Origin: JAOTWJ01 sp036398175
Lineage (GTDB): Bacteria > Gemmatimonadota > Gemmatimonadetes > Gemmatimonadales > GWC2-71-9
DNA: 33,686 bases
NCBI GenBank assembly: GCA_036398175.1
Contig: DASWHL010000092.1
Coordinates: 1 to 33,686 of the forward strand
Direction: 5' to 3'
The notes beneath the pieces are model-generated. The model saw only the letters and a list, made by a program, of their open reading frames with translations. It made no database searches and had not been told where the DNA came from. Made by a program: the position numbers and the translations under genes. This document shows, in pieces, positions 27,032 through 33,686 of the stretch; the first letter of the stretch is position 1, and each line of letters opens with the position of its first letter.

Positions 27032-27061
27032 GTAGGGGCGACCCGGCGGGTCGCCCCCTAC
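27032..27061. terminator. palindromic hairpin between convergent genes (probable bidirectional terminator)
   Basis: GTAGGGGCGACCC (27032-27044) pairs with GGGTCGCCCCCTAC (27048-27061) around a 3-base loop, with one bulged C. It lies between two convergent genes and overlaps the stop codon of the TonB receptor. No clear T-run follows on either side, so it is either an unusual terminator or a dispersed palindromic repeat that also insulates transcripts. Confidence 0.6.
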
Positions 27062-29085
27062 CGCGGGGCGGGGCGAACCGACAGGCCCACGTAGAACGTG
27101 CGCTCCGGGGCGGGCTCGTAGAACCGGCCCGCGGCCGCGTTGACGGACACGGCGGCCACGTAGCGCCGGTCCATGACGTTCTCGACGCCGGCGACCGGGC
27201 CCAGGCGCCAGGCGCCCACCCGGAGATCGGCGGCGGCCTCGAGGTCGGCGGCCCACCACGCGGCCGCGGTGGCGGTGTTGCCGTCGTCGGCGAATACCCG
27301 GGACGCGCCCCGGACCTCCGACTCGAACCGCACGGGGCCCATCCGGATTCCCGCCGCCAGACGTCCGAGGTGCAGCGGCACGCCGGGAATGCGGTTGCCG
27401 TCATACCGCGCCGCGTCGGTCGCGTAGTCCACGAACCGGAAGTCACTCAGCGTATACGCCGCGGCCACCCACGGGCCGCGGCGGCTCTGGTACTGCGCGT
27501 CCAGCTCGACCCCCCGGTGGCGCGCCCGGCCCGCATTCCGGAAGTACGTGCGTCCCGGGTCCGACGGGACCTCGAACGGCACCAGCTCGTCGCGGACGTC
27601 CGCGTGGAAGACCGCGACGCCCGCGCGCAACGCCGCGGTCGCGAGACGCGCCCCGATCTCCACCTCCACGGCGTGCTGCGGATCAACGTCGGCATTGAAC
27701 CCGCCGCCGCCGTCCGGCCGGTTGGCGAGTTCGGTGGTCGTGGGCGTTTCGAACGCCGTACCGACCCGCGCCCAGACGACGAGGGTGGGTGCCACGAGCA
27801 CGGACACGCCCACGGTCCCGGACGGCGCGCTCAGGGTGCGCGACCCCGACGCGTCGCCGTCCGCGAGCAGGCGGTCCGTGGCCGCGAACGTCACGGCGTC
27901 GAGTCGGGCGCCCGCGAGCAGGGCTACGCGCTCGACCGGCGCGAAGCGGAGTTGCGCAAAGGGGCCGATCTCGCGCGCGTTTTCCAACTGATCGCGCGTA
28001 ACCGTCACCGCGTCGGCCGTCCGGTTCACGCGGTCGTCCCGCATCTGCTGGAAATCGCCGCCGGCCACGAGCGTTGCCCGGCCGGCGGCGGCGAGGGGAA
28101 TGGAGGCCTCGACGCGCCCTCCGTAGGCCCAGCGGTCCAGATCAATGTGCGCGAACGGCAGCCGATTGATCAGGTCGCGCCGCGCCACGAACCCCACCGC
28201 CTCGAACCGCCCACCAGCGCCGAGCGCACGCTCGAACGTGAGGCCCGACTGCGCCTGCCAGACGTCCTTGCCCGCGTCCACCTCGACGAACCGCGGATTG
28301 GCCTGCCGCGGGTTCGTGGCCACTTCTTCGGCGGTGAGCGCGCCGGGATCCTGGGCAATCGGGTACGACGCCACGTCGGCCACCCAACGGACATGGCCCA
28401 CCGATCCGACGGCGCTCCGCACCCCCGCGTGCGCGCGCCACACCTCGTACCGGCTCTGCGCCCGGTAGCCGGTGGCCCGGTCGTACTGCACGGCGACGTC
28501 GCCTGCACCGGCGGCGAGCGGAATCCGGGTTCCGGCATCCGCCGAGACGAGGCCGTACCCACCGACCGCCGCGTGCCCCTCCGCTTCCGGACCGGCCGGC
28601 ACGCGCCGATCCGATCGCAGGCTGATGACCCCGCCCGTCGCGTTGCCGTGGAGCGCCGACCCGGTGCCGCGCATGACCTCGATGGTCTCGACCCGGCGGA
28701 GGTTCACGAGGGTGAGCTGGCTCTGGCCGTCGGGCATCGTCTGCGGAATGCCGTCCAGCAGGATCCGGACGCCGCGCACCCCGAACGCGGCGCGCGCCCC
28801 GAACCCGCGGATGGCCAGGCTCTCATCGCGGGAGGCGTTGCCCCGCGCCTGGATCACCACGCCGGGAACCGCGGTGAGCGCGGCCGACAGCGACAGACCC
28901 AGGTCGGCCGCGGCGAGCCCGTCCCCGACGGTCGCCACGGCAAAGGGCACGCGCGCGAGCAGGGCGGACCCCCGGGCCACGGTCACCTCGATGGGCGGCA
29001 GGGCAACCGCGGAGTCGGGTGGCGGCGGCTCCTGGGCGGGCAGCGACGTCGCCGCGGCGAGCAGGAGCAGGGCGATGCTACGCAG
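27058..29085 (-). CDS. TonB-dependent outer-membrane receptor
   Basis: About 675 residues: a signal peptide (SIALLLLAAATSLPAQ), a region that may hold the TonB box (PPIEVTVARG), and a plug domain with LSAALTAVPGVVIQARGN, SLAIRGFGARAAFGVRGVRILLDGIPQTMPDG-type blocks, IEVMRGTGSALHGNATGGVI and so on. A beta barrel with alternating strands runs to residue 675 and ends TFYVGLSVRPAPR. It would import a substrate such as a siderophore, cobalamin or glycan, but the substrate is not readable. The start is a problem: no ATG/GTG/TTG lies just before the signal peptide. A CTG at 29085 fits best. A GTG at 29202 would overlap the regulator by 125 bases. It overlaps the end of the B12-binding MerR gene, implying coupling. 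Confidence 0.85.
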   Translation of the reverse strand: MRSIALLLLAAATSLPAQEPPPPDSAVALPPIEVTVARGSALLARVPFAVATVGDGLAAADLGLSLSAALTAVPGVVIQARGNASRDESLAIRGFGARAAFGVRGVRILLDGIPQTMPDGQSQLTLVNLRRVETIEVMRGTGSALHGNATGGVISLRSDRRVPAGPEAEGHAAVGGYGLVSADAGTRIPLAAGAGDVAVQYDRATGYRAQSRYEVWRAHAGVRSAVGSVGHVRWVADVASYPIAQDPGALTAEEVATNPRQANPRFVEVDAGKDVWQAQSGLTFERALGAGGRFEAVGFVARRDLINRLPFAHIDLDRWAYGGRVEASIPLAAAGRATLVAGGDFQQMRDDRVNRTADAVTVTRDQLENAREIGPFAQLRFAPVERVALLAGARLDAVTFAATDRLLADGDASGSRTLSAPSGTVGVSVLVAPTLVVWARVGTAFETPTTTELANRPDGGGGFNADVDPQHAVEVEIGARLATAALRAGVAVFHADVRDELVPFEVPSDPGRTYFRNAGRARHRGVELDAQYQSRRGPWVAAAYTLSDFRFVDYATDAARYDGNRIPGVPLHLGRLAAGIRMGPVRFESEVRGASRVFADDGNTATAAAWWAADLEAAADLRVGAWRLGPVAGVENVMDRRYVAAVSVNAAAGRFYEPAPERTFYVGLSVRPAPR

Positions 29086-30037
29086 CGTCGCGCGGCTCCC
29101 CGGCCAGCGAGACCAACGCGGGCCGCAGGCTCGCCATGTCGGACACGAGGACCGCCCGAATGTCCCGGAGCGCGCGCGCGTACGCGGCGGCGCCGGCGCC
29201 ACCGACGAGCAGGACGACGTCCTGGGGCAGCGCCGCCCGCAGGGCCTTGAGCTCGGCGGGAAGCTGGGGGTCGTCGGTGGGATGGAGGATCGAGAGGCCC
29301 ACCACCGTCACCCGCGCCTGGCGCGTGGCCTCGGCGATCGCGCCCGCCGGGAGATCGGCACCCAGGTAGGTGACGCGCCACCCCGCCGCGGCGGCGGTCG
29401 CGGCGGCGAGCATGGCCCCGAACTCGTGGCGCTGCCCCTGCGGGGTGGCGCTCAGGAACCGGGGCGCCTCCGGGCGGGGCACGAACGTGGCCATGTATTC
29501 GTTGAGCGCCTCGCGGATCACGCGCGACGCCAGGTGCTCGTGGGCCGGCGTCACCCGGGAACGACTCCACTCGTTGCCGACGCGGGTGAGCAGCGGCACG
29601 ACAACCGCATCGAGGAACCGCGTGGCGTCGTGCTCGATCATCGCGCGCCGCAGGGCCATCTCGACCTGGCGGGCGTCGAGCGCCGCGACCGCCTCCATGG
29701 CCCGGTCCACCACGGCATCCACGGTGGGGGGCGACACCAGCTCGGAGGGGCCGGCGGCCGCCGCCGCGTCGTCTTCCCGCACCACGGCCTCGAGCGCCTC
29801 GTGCGTCAATCCCACCAACTGCCCCACACTGCGGCCGGCCCCGGTGGCCCGCCGCAGCAGCCGGAGATACTCGATATCGTCGTCCGAATACAGCCGGCGG
29901 CCACCGTCCGAGCGGGCGGGCTGCAGGATGCCGTAGCGCTTCTCCCAGGCCCGCAACACGTCCGCCGACAGGCCGGTCCGGCGGGCCACGACCTGGATGG
30001 GATGCCGTTTTTCTTTCGCGGTCGAGGAACCCGGCAC
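29078..30037 (-). CDS. MerR-family regulator with cobalamin-binding domain (CarH/LitR-like)
   Basis: About 319 residues. An N-terminal MerR helix-turn-helix (RHPIQVVARRTGLSADVLRAWEKRYG, then GRRLYSDDDIEYLRLL) is followed by a helical B12-cap domain and a Rossmann B12-binding domain. The cap carries the W-x9-E-H motif (EWSRSRVTPAHEH), diagnostic of CarH/LitR photoreceptors. The cobalamin-ligand His appears in QRHEFGAM, followed by WRVTYLGADLPA and VVGLSILHP. CarH proteins repress in the dark as adenosylcobalamin-bound tetramers and release DNA in light. The usual E/D before x-His is Gln here. I chose GTG at 30037 (GGAG nine bases upstream). A TTG at 30085 lies inside a palindrome and has no ribosome site. 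Confidence 0.88.
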   Translation of the reverse strand: MPGSSTAKEKRHPIQVVARRTGLSADVLRAWEKRYGILQPARSDGGRRLYSDDDIEYLRLLRRATGAGRSVGQLVGLTHEALEAVVREDDAAAAAGPSELVSPPTVDAVVDRAMEAVAALDARQVEMALRRAMIEHDATRFLDAVVVPLLTRVGNEWSRSRVTPAHEHLASRVIREALNEYMATFVPRPEAPRFLSATPQGQRHEFGAMLAAATAAAAGWRVTYLGADLPAGAIAEATRQARVTVVGLSILHPTDDPQLPAELKALRAALPQDVVLLVGGAGAAAYARALRDIRAVLVSDMASLRPALVSLAGEPRDAA

Positions 30038-30071
30038 GGGCACGGTCTCCGCGCGTGGTTGGCTTGCTGGG

Positions 30072-30086
30072 TTTGTCCTGGACAAA
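30072..30086. promoter_or_regulatory. perfect 7-1-7 palindrome, probable operator of the MerR/TonB operon
   Basis: TTTGTCC-T-GGACAAA is a perfect inverted repeat just upstream of the regulator start. On the minus strand it immediately follows a TATCTT box that could be the -10 element. Dimeric regulators favour such sites, so autoregulation is an inference from position and symmetry. No second copy was found elsewhere in the window. Confidence 0.5.
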
Positions 30087-30141
30087 GATACAACAGGCGG
30101 GGAGGTAGCGGGATGGGCGGCCCACCAGCCTCATCCCTCCA

Positions 30142-30600
30142 TCAACCCTCCATCAACAGTCTCGTCGCCAGATCCGGCCGCTCGAGGTCAAACCGCAGTA
30201 ACGCCAGTTCGGGACCGTCGTGCGCGGCGCTCAGGAGCACCGTGGGGCCGAGCTGGTCCATCCACCGTCCGGTGAGACGGGCGGATTCGTGAACGTGACC
30301 GTGGAGGCCCAGCCAGGGCCGGCGCGCTTCCATGAAGCGGCGGACGGCAATGCTGCCGATGTGCACGTCGAGCGGCGCGTGGTCCACGGAGCGGCCATCC
30401 AGCGCCGCGCGGTCGAGCGCCGTGCCGTGCGGGGGGACATGAAACAGGCAGACGGCGTGGTCGAGGCGGTCCTCACCGGCGAGCGCCGCCAGATCGTCGG
30501 CGATGGTCCGGCCCGGCTCCGGGTCCGGACGCCGGGTGGGCGCGTTCCGGATCGCTCCCCGATACCGCGTGACGCGGCGCGCTAACGCCCGGGAGCGACG
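30142..30600 (-). pseudogene. C-terminal remnant of a metallophosphoesterase (COG2129-like)
   Basis: The minus-strand frame reads as the C-terminal half of an Icc-like predicted phosphoesterase: VCLFHVPPHGTALDR, then HIGSIAVRRFMEARRP and LGLHGHVHES with the terminal G-H-x-H metal motif. Homology-like sequence begins around 30560 and the frame is closed by a TAA at 30658-30660. There is no ATG, GTG or TTG before GTG 30387. The N-terminal metal motifs (G-D-x-H-G, G-D, G-N-H) are absent, so it cannot be an active enzyme. The break lies just upstream of tRNA-Ser, suggesting a deletion or recombination there. The stop is TGA at 30142. A short translated product from 30387 is possible but would be non-functional. 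Confidence 0.7.
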
Positions 30601-30674
30601 GGAATCTACCGAGTCGTCCTGAAGAATTCGTGAACTGGGCAGGGGGCCTCGGGGCCGTTAGTTTTGGTGCTCGG

Positions 30675-30758
30675 GGAGGGCTAGACCTAATTGGCAAGGC
30701 AGCGGTCTTGAAAACCGCCGGGAGCAATCCCTTGGGGGTTCGAATCCCCCGCCCTCCG
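30675..30758 (+). tRNA. tRNA-Ser (UGA)
   Basis: An 84-nt class II tRNA. The acceptor GGAGGGC pairs with GCCCTCC and the discriminator is G. The anticodon stem GCGGT/ACCGC encloses CTTGAAA (anticodon TGA). The long variable arm has a GGGA/TCCC stem, and the T-stem GGGGG/CCCCC encloses TTCGAAT. CCA is not encoded. The D-arm (GAC...GGC) has an A11-G24 mismatch and looks weak, which is unusual for tRNA-Ser. The anticodon reads UCA codons. It is not the selenocysteine tRNA, whose anticodon would be TCA. Confidence 0.93.
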
Positions 30759-30791
30759 TCCTCATAGGCATGTTGAGGAACGGCGAATCCC

Positions 30792-31232
30792 ATGAAGCCC
30801 CGACAGCTCGGCCCCTTGCTGATGCTGGGCTGCGCCGCGGGCCACCGTCCCGCCCCGGTCCCGGACGCCCCCGCTGACAGCGGCCAGGTGGCCGAGGTGC
30901 GGGAGGGGACCTGTGAGCGGAGCGCGTTAGTCACCGTGCACGTGCAGAACAGAAGCTCCATGGACGTGGAGATCACGTTCGGCTCCTACACGGCGGCCCG
31001 TGCCGCGCCGGGACTCACGCGGACCACATACAGCGTCCCTCGCACACACCTGGGGGGCTCCATCCGGCTCCGCATCATGCGGGGTGGGCTCCAGACGGGC
31101 GCACCGCCCAGAGTGCCGACGGAGGCGGTGGACTGCAACGACGCCACGCTGATCATCGGGGCGCAGCCGCAGTACAGCTTCTTCTACGGCGAGGAGCTCC
31201 GCGCGCTGCGCTCGGTCCGCGATCCCGACTGA
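30792..31232 (+). CDS. small putative lipoprotein, unknown function
   Basis: A 146-residue protein with a short signal peptide ending in LLMLGCAAG, whose Cys fits a lipobox. The rest is beta-rich (TVHVQNRSSMDVEITFGSYT, SIRLRIMRGG) with two further cysteines (in GTCERS and DCNDAT) that could form a disulfide in the periplasm. It ends in an aromatic, acidic tail (YSFFYGEELRALRSVRDPD). No family was recognised, though similar small lipoproteins occur in Gemmatimonadota. The ATG start is 33 bases after tRNA-Ser, with GAGG too far upstream (13 bases) for a strong ribosome site. The GH13 gene begins 39 bases after its stop, so they may be co-transcribed. Confidence 0.65.
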   Translation: MKPRQLGPLLMLGCAAGHRPAPVPDAPADSGQVAEVREGTCERSALVTVHVQNRSSMDVEITFGSYTAARAAPGLTRTTYSVPRTHLGGSIRLRIMRGGLQTGAPPRVPTEAVDCNDATLIIGAQPQYSFFYGEELRALRSVRDPD

Positions 31233-31271
31233 GAGCCGCTGACGTTCCTGGTCCGAAAGGGGCAACGCTGA

Positions 31272-33146
31272 ATGACGGCGCGCACCACCATCGTCCTGCT
31301 GCTCGCGGTCGCCTGCGCGGGCGAGACCGCCCGGGAACCCACCGCGCCGAACCTGGGTACGCCGGCGTGGGCCGCGGACGCCATCTGGTACCAGATCTTG
31401 GTCGAGCGCTTCCGCAACGGCGATCCGTCGAACGACCCCACGGTACACGACATCGTGGGCGTCACGGACGAGCCGGCGCCGGACGGCTGGCGACCGACGC
31501 CCTGGGGACACGACTGGTATCGGCAGGAGCCCTGGGCCGCGGCCACCGGCCGGGACTTCTACGGAACGGTCAACTTCCGCCGGTACGGCGGAGACCTTCA
31601 GGGCGTGCTCGACCGGCTGGACTATCTCCAGAACCTTGGCGTCACGGCGTTGTACTTCAATCCGCTGAACGACGCACCCTCCCTGCACAAGTACGACGCC
31701 CGACACTACCGGCACATTGACCGCAACTTTGGGCCCGACCCGCGCGGCGACGAAGCCCGCATGGCGACGGAGGACCCCGCCGATCCGTCCACCTGGGGCT
31801 GGACCGCCGCCGACAGCCTGTTCCTGGCGGTGATCCGTGAGGTCCACCGGCGCGGCATGCGGATCATCGTGGATTACTCGTGGAACCACACGGGGATCAC
31901 GTTCTGGGCGTGGCGCGACGTGCTCGAGCGACAGCAAGCGTCGCGGTTTGCCGACTGGTACGAGATCCAGCGCTTCGACGATCCCGCGACCGCGGACACC
32001 AACGAGTTTGCATACCGGGGTTGGGTGGGCGTGCCGTGGCTGCCCGAGTGGAAGAAGATCGGCCGGCCCGAAGGGCAGACGCACGGCGCCATCGAGGGGA
32101 ACCTCGTGCCGGGCGTCCGGGATCTCGTCTTTGCCGTCACGCGGCGCTGGCTCGATCCCAACGGCGACGGCGATCTCTCGGACGGCCTAGACGGCTTCCG
32201 CCTGGACGTGGCCGAGATGGTGCCGCTCGGTTTCTGGCGCGAGTACCGGCGGTTCGTCCGGCGCATCAATCCCGAGGCCTACCTCGTGGGCGAGGTGTGG
32301 TGGGAGCAGTGGCCGGACCGGATGTACGATCCGGCGCCGTGGCTCCAGGGCGACGTGTTCGACGCCGTGATGCACTACCGCTGGTACGCGCCCGCGCGGA
32401 ACTTCTTTGCCGGCGCCCCCCGCGCGCTCACGGCCACGGCCTATGCGGCGCGGCTCGACTCTCTGGGGCTCGGTTTCGCGCCGACGCACCTCCGGGTGAT
32501 GATGAACCTCACCGCGAGCCACGACACGCCGCGGTTCGGCACCTCGGTCTACAACCCGGGACGGTACAAGCACCACGCCAACCCGCGCGAAGACCCCGAG
32601 TACCGGATTGACCGGCCCGACGAGCGCACGCGCCGCATCCAGGAGCTGATCCTCGTCCAGCAGTTCACGTACGTCGGCGCGCCGCACGTCTGGAACGGCG
32701 ACGAGGTGGGCATGTGGGGCGCGGACGATCCCGACGAGCGGAAACCCATGGTGTGGGCCGACCTCACGTACGAGGACGAGGTGACCCACCCGTTCGGGAA
32801 GACCCGGCGCCGGGACCGCCTGGCGCCCGACACCGCGCTGCTCGGCGTCCACAAGGACCTGATCGCCCTCCGGAAGCGGCACCTCCGGCTCTTCGTGGAT
32901 GGGAGCGTGGAGTGGCTGCTCACGGACGACGCGCAGAAGCTGGTGGTGTACCGGCGGACCCTGGGGGACGAGCAGGCCATCATCGCCTTCAACGCGTCCG
33001 ACGAGCCGCATGAGATTGCCGTGCCCGCGGACGACGGGCCGTACGCGGTGGCGTACCCGCACGGGGAAGACGCGCCGGTTACGGTGACCGGGACGCTCAC
33101 GGCGCGTATGGGGCCACGGACGGCGCGGGTGTGGATTCGGGAGTGA
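31272..33146 (+). CDS. GH13 alpha-amylase-family glycoside hydrolase, predicted lipoprotein
   Basis: A 624-residue exported amylase-family enzyme. A signal peptide TIVLLLAVACAGE ends in a lipobox Cys, so it is likely outer-membrane or periplasm anchored. The GH13 barrel shows region I DYSWNHTG, region II GFRLDVAEM with nucleophile D312, region III LVGEVWW with acid/base E341, and region IV LTASHDTPRF (H417, D418). A calcium-loop-like DPNGDGDLSDG lies just before the nucleophile. WYQILVERFRNGD resembles neopullulanase or cyclomaltodextrinase openings. The C-terminal beta domain begins around residue 550. Starch or alpha-glucan breakdown is likely, but exact specificity is not known. GAAAGGGG precedes the ATG. 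Confidence 0.92.
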   Translation: MTARTTIVLLLAVACAGETAREPTAPNLGTPAWAADAIWYQILVERFRNGDPSNDPTVHDIVGVTDEPAPDGWRPTPWGHDWYRQEPWAAATGRDFYGTVNFRRYGGDLQGVLDRLDYLQNLGVTALYFNPLNDAPSLHKYDARHYRHIDRNFGPDPRGDEARMATEDPADPSTWGWTAADSLFLAVIREVHRRGMRIIVDYSWNHTGITFWAWRDVLERQQASRFADWYEIQRFDDPATADTNEFAYRGWVGVPWLPEWKKIGRPEGQTHGAIEGNLVPGVRDLVFAVTRRWLDPNGDGDLSDGLDGFRLDVAEMVPLGFWREYRRFVRRINPEAYLVGEVWWEQWPDRMYDPAPWLQGDVFDAVMHYRWYAPARNFFAGAPRALTATAYAARLDSLGLGFAPTHLRVMMNLTASHDTPRFGTSVYNPGRYKHHANPREDPEYRIDRPDERTRRIQELILVQQFTYVGAPHVWNGDEVGMWGADDPDERKPMVWADLTYEDEVTHPFGKTRRRDRLAPDTALLGVHKDLIALRKRHLRLFVDGSVEWLLTDDAQKLVVYRRTLGDEQAIIAFNASDEPHEIAVPADDGPYAVAYPHGEDAPVTVTGTLTARMGPRTARVWIRE

Positions 33147-33162
33147 GGCCCCGTTTCGTCGT

Positions 33163-33375
33163 TTGAGCTACGACGGAACGAGCCAGCCGATCTTCGCCGG
33201 CTGGCTCGTTCACTGCAGCGAAAACCGGCTGCGACGGCCCAGCAACCTGCCGGAGCGCCTCCTCTACAGCCTTGCTTCCCGTCCGATCGACGAGGCGCGG
33301 GCGGCGATCGAAGCGGCCGAGCGCAAGGCGCGGGGATCACCGGAGGCACTGGAGGGGCAGGACAAGGAAGGCTAG
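33163..33375 (+). CDS. possible small gene or gene remnant downstream of GH13
   Basis: A 70-residue frame begins at TTG 33163 and its 5' part runs through a strong hairpin, so a real start there is doubtful. From about residue 26 the sequence (LRRPSNLPERLLYSLASRP, then DEARAAIEAAERKA) has GC-rich third positions and helix-like composition, suggesting a coding remnant. No family was recognised and no good ribosome site precedes it. Within the roughly 320 bases between the GH13 stop and the next start there is otherwise only the hairpin at 33177-33210 and a possible weak promoter. Confidence 0.22.
   Translation: MSYDGTSQPIFAGWLVHCSENRLRRPSNLPERLLYSLASRPIDEARAAIEAAERKARGSPEALEGQDKEG
33177..33210 (+). 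terminator. strong hairpin downstream of GH13 (likely terminator)
   Basis: AACGAGCCAGCCG (33177-33189) pairs perfectly with CGGCTGGCTCGTT (33198-33210) around an 8-base loop. It lies 30 bases after the GH13 stop, where a terminator is expected. Only two Ts end the stem, so it is not a canonical U-tract terminator. It may instead protect the mRNA 3' end. Confidence 0.6.
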
Positions 33376-33466
33376 CACGGGAGGGCTTCACCGATGGCCG
33401 TGCATCGCTTGCCCCACGCAGTGCGTTGCTTGCCGCGCGCTGCCCGGCGCAATAGTGTACCCTCTC

Positions 33467-33686
33467 ATGCCTCATCACAGCCGGACTCCCCACCCCGGCC
33501 CGTACCTGCTCGTGCTCATCGGACTGGCATCCAGCCTCGGCACGCCCCTGGACGCCCAACAGGCCCCTGTGCCGGTCACCGTGGACGACCGCGGCGTTCT
33601 GCGCTGGACCACAACCGGCCCCGAGGTGGCGCTCTGGGGCGTCAACTACTCCACGCCTTTTGCCTACGCCTACCGCGCCCACGGTT
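33467..33686 (+). CDS. N-terminus of a secreted glycoside-hydrolase-like protein (runs off the window)
   Basis: The frame opens at ATG 33467 and continues to the last base (73 complete codons). Residues about 13-31 are a signal peptide (YLLVLIGLASSLGTPLDAQQ). The mature start VTVDDRGVLRWTTTGPEVALWGVNYSTPFAYAYR resembles the opening of cellulase-like or GH5/GH2-type TIM-barrel enzymes in which W/F-G-V-N-Y begins the first barrel strand. No catalytic residues are visible yet. A TTGCTT/AATAGT pair upstream could be a weak promoter with a long (19-bp) spacer. Location after a GH13 gene hints at a carbohydrate-use locus. Confidence 0.65.
   Translation, partial: MPHHSRTPHPGPYLLVLIGLASSLGTPLDAQQAPVPVTVDDRGVLRWTTTGPEVALWGVNYSTPFAYAYRAHG

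Noticed and set aside
27370..29250. 626-residue plus-strand frame opposite the TonB receptor
   Set aside because: Antisense shadow of a receptor with signal peptide, plug and barrel.
30037..30085. TTG 30085 as the start of the B12-binding regulator
   Set aside because: The codon lies inside the operator-like palindrome and has no Shine-Dalgarno. GTG 30037 has GGAG at good spacing.
30675..30758. Possible selenocysteine tRNA (selC) near selA
   Set aside because: The anticodon is TGA (Ser), not TCA, and the acceptor is 7 bp rather than the extended stem of tRNA-Sec.
30473..30976. 167-residue minus-strand frame containing GIRTPKGLLPAVFKTAALP
   Set aside because: It reads through the antisense of tRNA-Ser(UGA) and is a classic artefact.

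Overview
The window is a dense, very GC-rich (around 70%) bacterial chromosome segment. It has strong GC3 bias, frequent GTG starts and many 4-base start/stop overlaps. Housekeeping genes dominate: enolase, SHMT, ThrRS, ValRS, PurN and PurH. No phage, insertion sequence, CRISPR array or restriction system is visible. The gene set fits a Gemmatimonadota-like, diderm, heterotrophic bacterium (a DUF2723 glycosyltransferase, exported lipoproteins, a TonB receptor, leucine dehydrogenase with thiolase and 3-hydroxyacyl-CoA dehydrogenase, GCAGAT-type intergenic repeats). That phylum call is an inference from content, not from a marker-gene tree.

Layout. (1) 1-16651 lies entirely on the minus strand. 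Read in transcription direction it holds thrS, a thiolase, bioY, a CPBP protease, a 3-hydroxyacyl-CoA dehydrogenase, a Leu/Glu dehydrogenase, glyA, a Minf_1886-family protein, a small zinc ribbon, nnrE-nnrD, an exported beta-propeller, thiL, plsC, a nucleotidyltransferase-like protein, eno, an FtsB/DivIC-like protein and tRNA-Met(CAU). A heptamer-repeat hairpin follows the tRNA. (2) 16766-26993 is on the plus strand: a BON protein, valS, an Ig-like lipoprotein, selA, purN, purH and a DUF2723 membrane protein. It diverges from thrS across a short intergenic region that carries an inverted repeat. (3) 27058-30600 is on the minus strand: a CarH/LitR-like cobalamin-binding MerR regulator overlapping a TonB-dependent receptor, preceded by the C-terminal remnant of a metallophosphoesterase. 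(4) 30675 to the end is on the plus strand: tRNA-Ser(UGA), a small lipoprotein, a GH13 amylase-like lipoprotein, and the first 73 codons of another secreted glycoside-hydrolase-like protein.

How the genes fit together. The thiolase, hydroxyacyl-CoA dehydrogenase and amino-acid dehydrogenase suggest acyl-CoA and branched-chain amino-acid catabolism beside one-carbon metabolism (glyA, purN, purH). selA implies that the organism makes selenocysteine, but selB, selD and selC are not here. The most distinctive unit is the B12-binding MerR regulator with a perfect 7-1-7 palindrome at its own 5' end and a TonB receptor directly downstream, arranged like an autoregulated light- or B12-responsive outer-membrane uptake operon. 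Short repeats also stand out: a GCAGATY heptamer array, an 8-bp repeat inside the valS coding sequence, and a GTAGGGGCGACCC palindrome between convergent genes.
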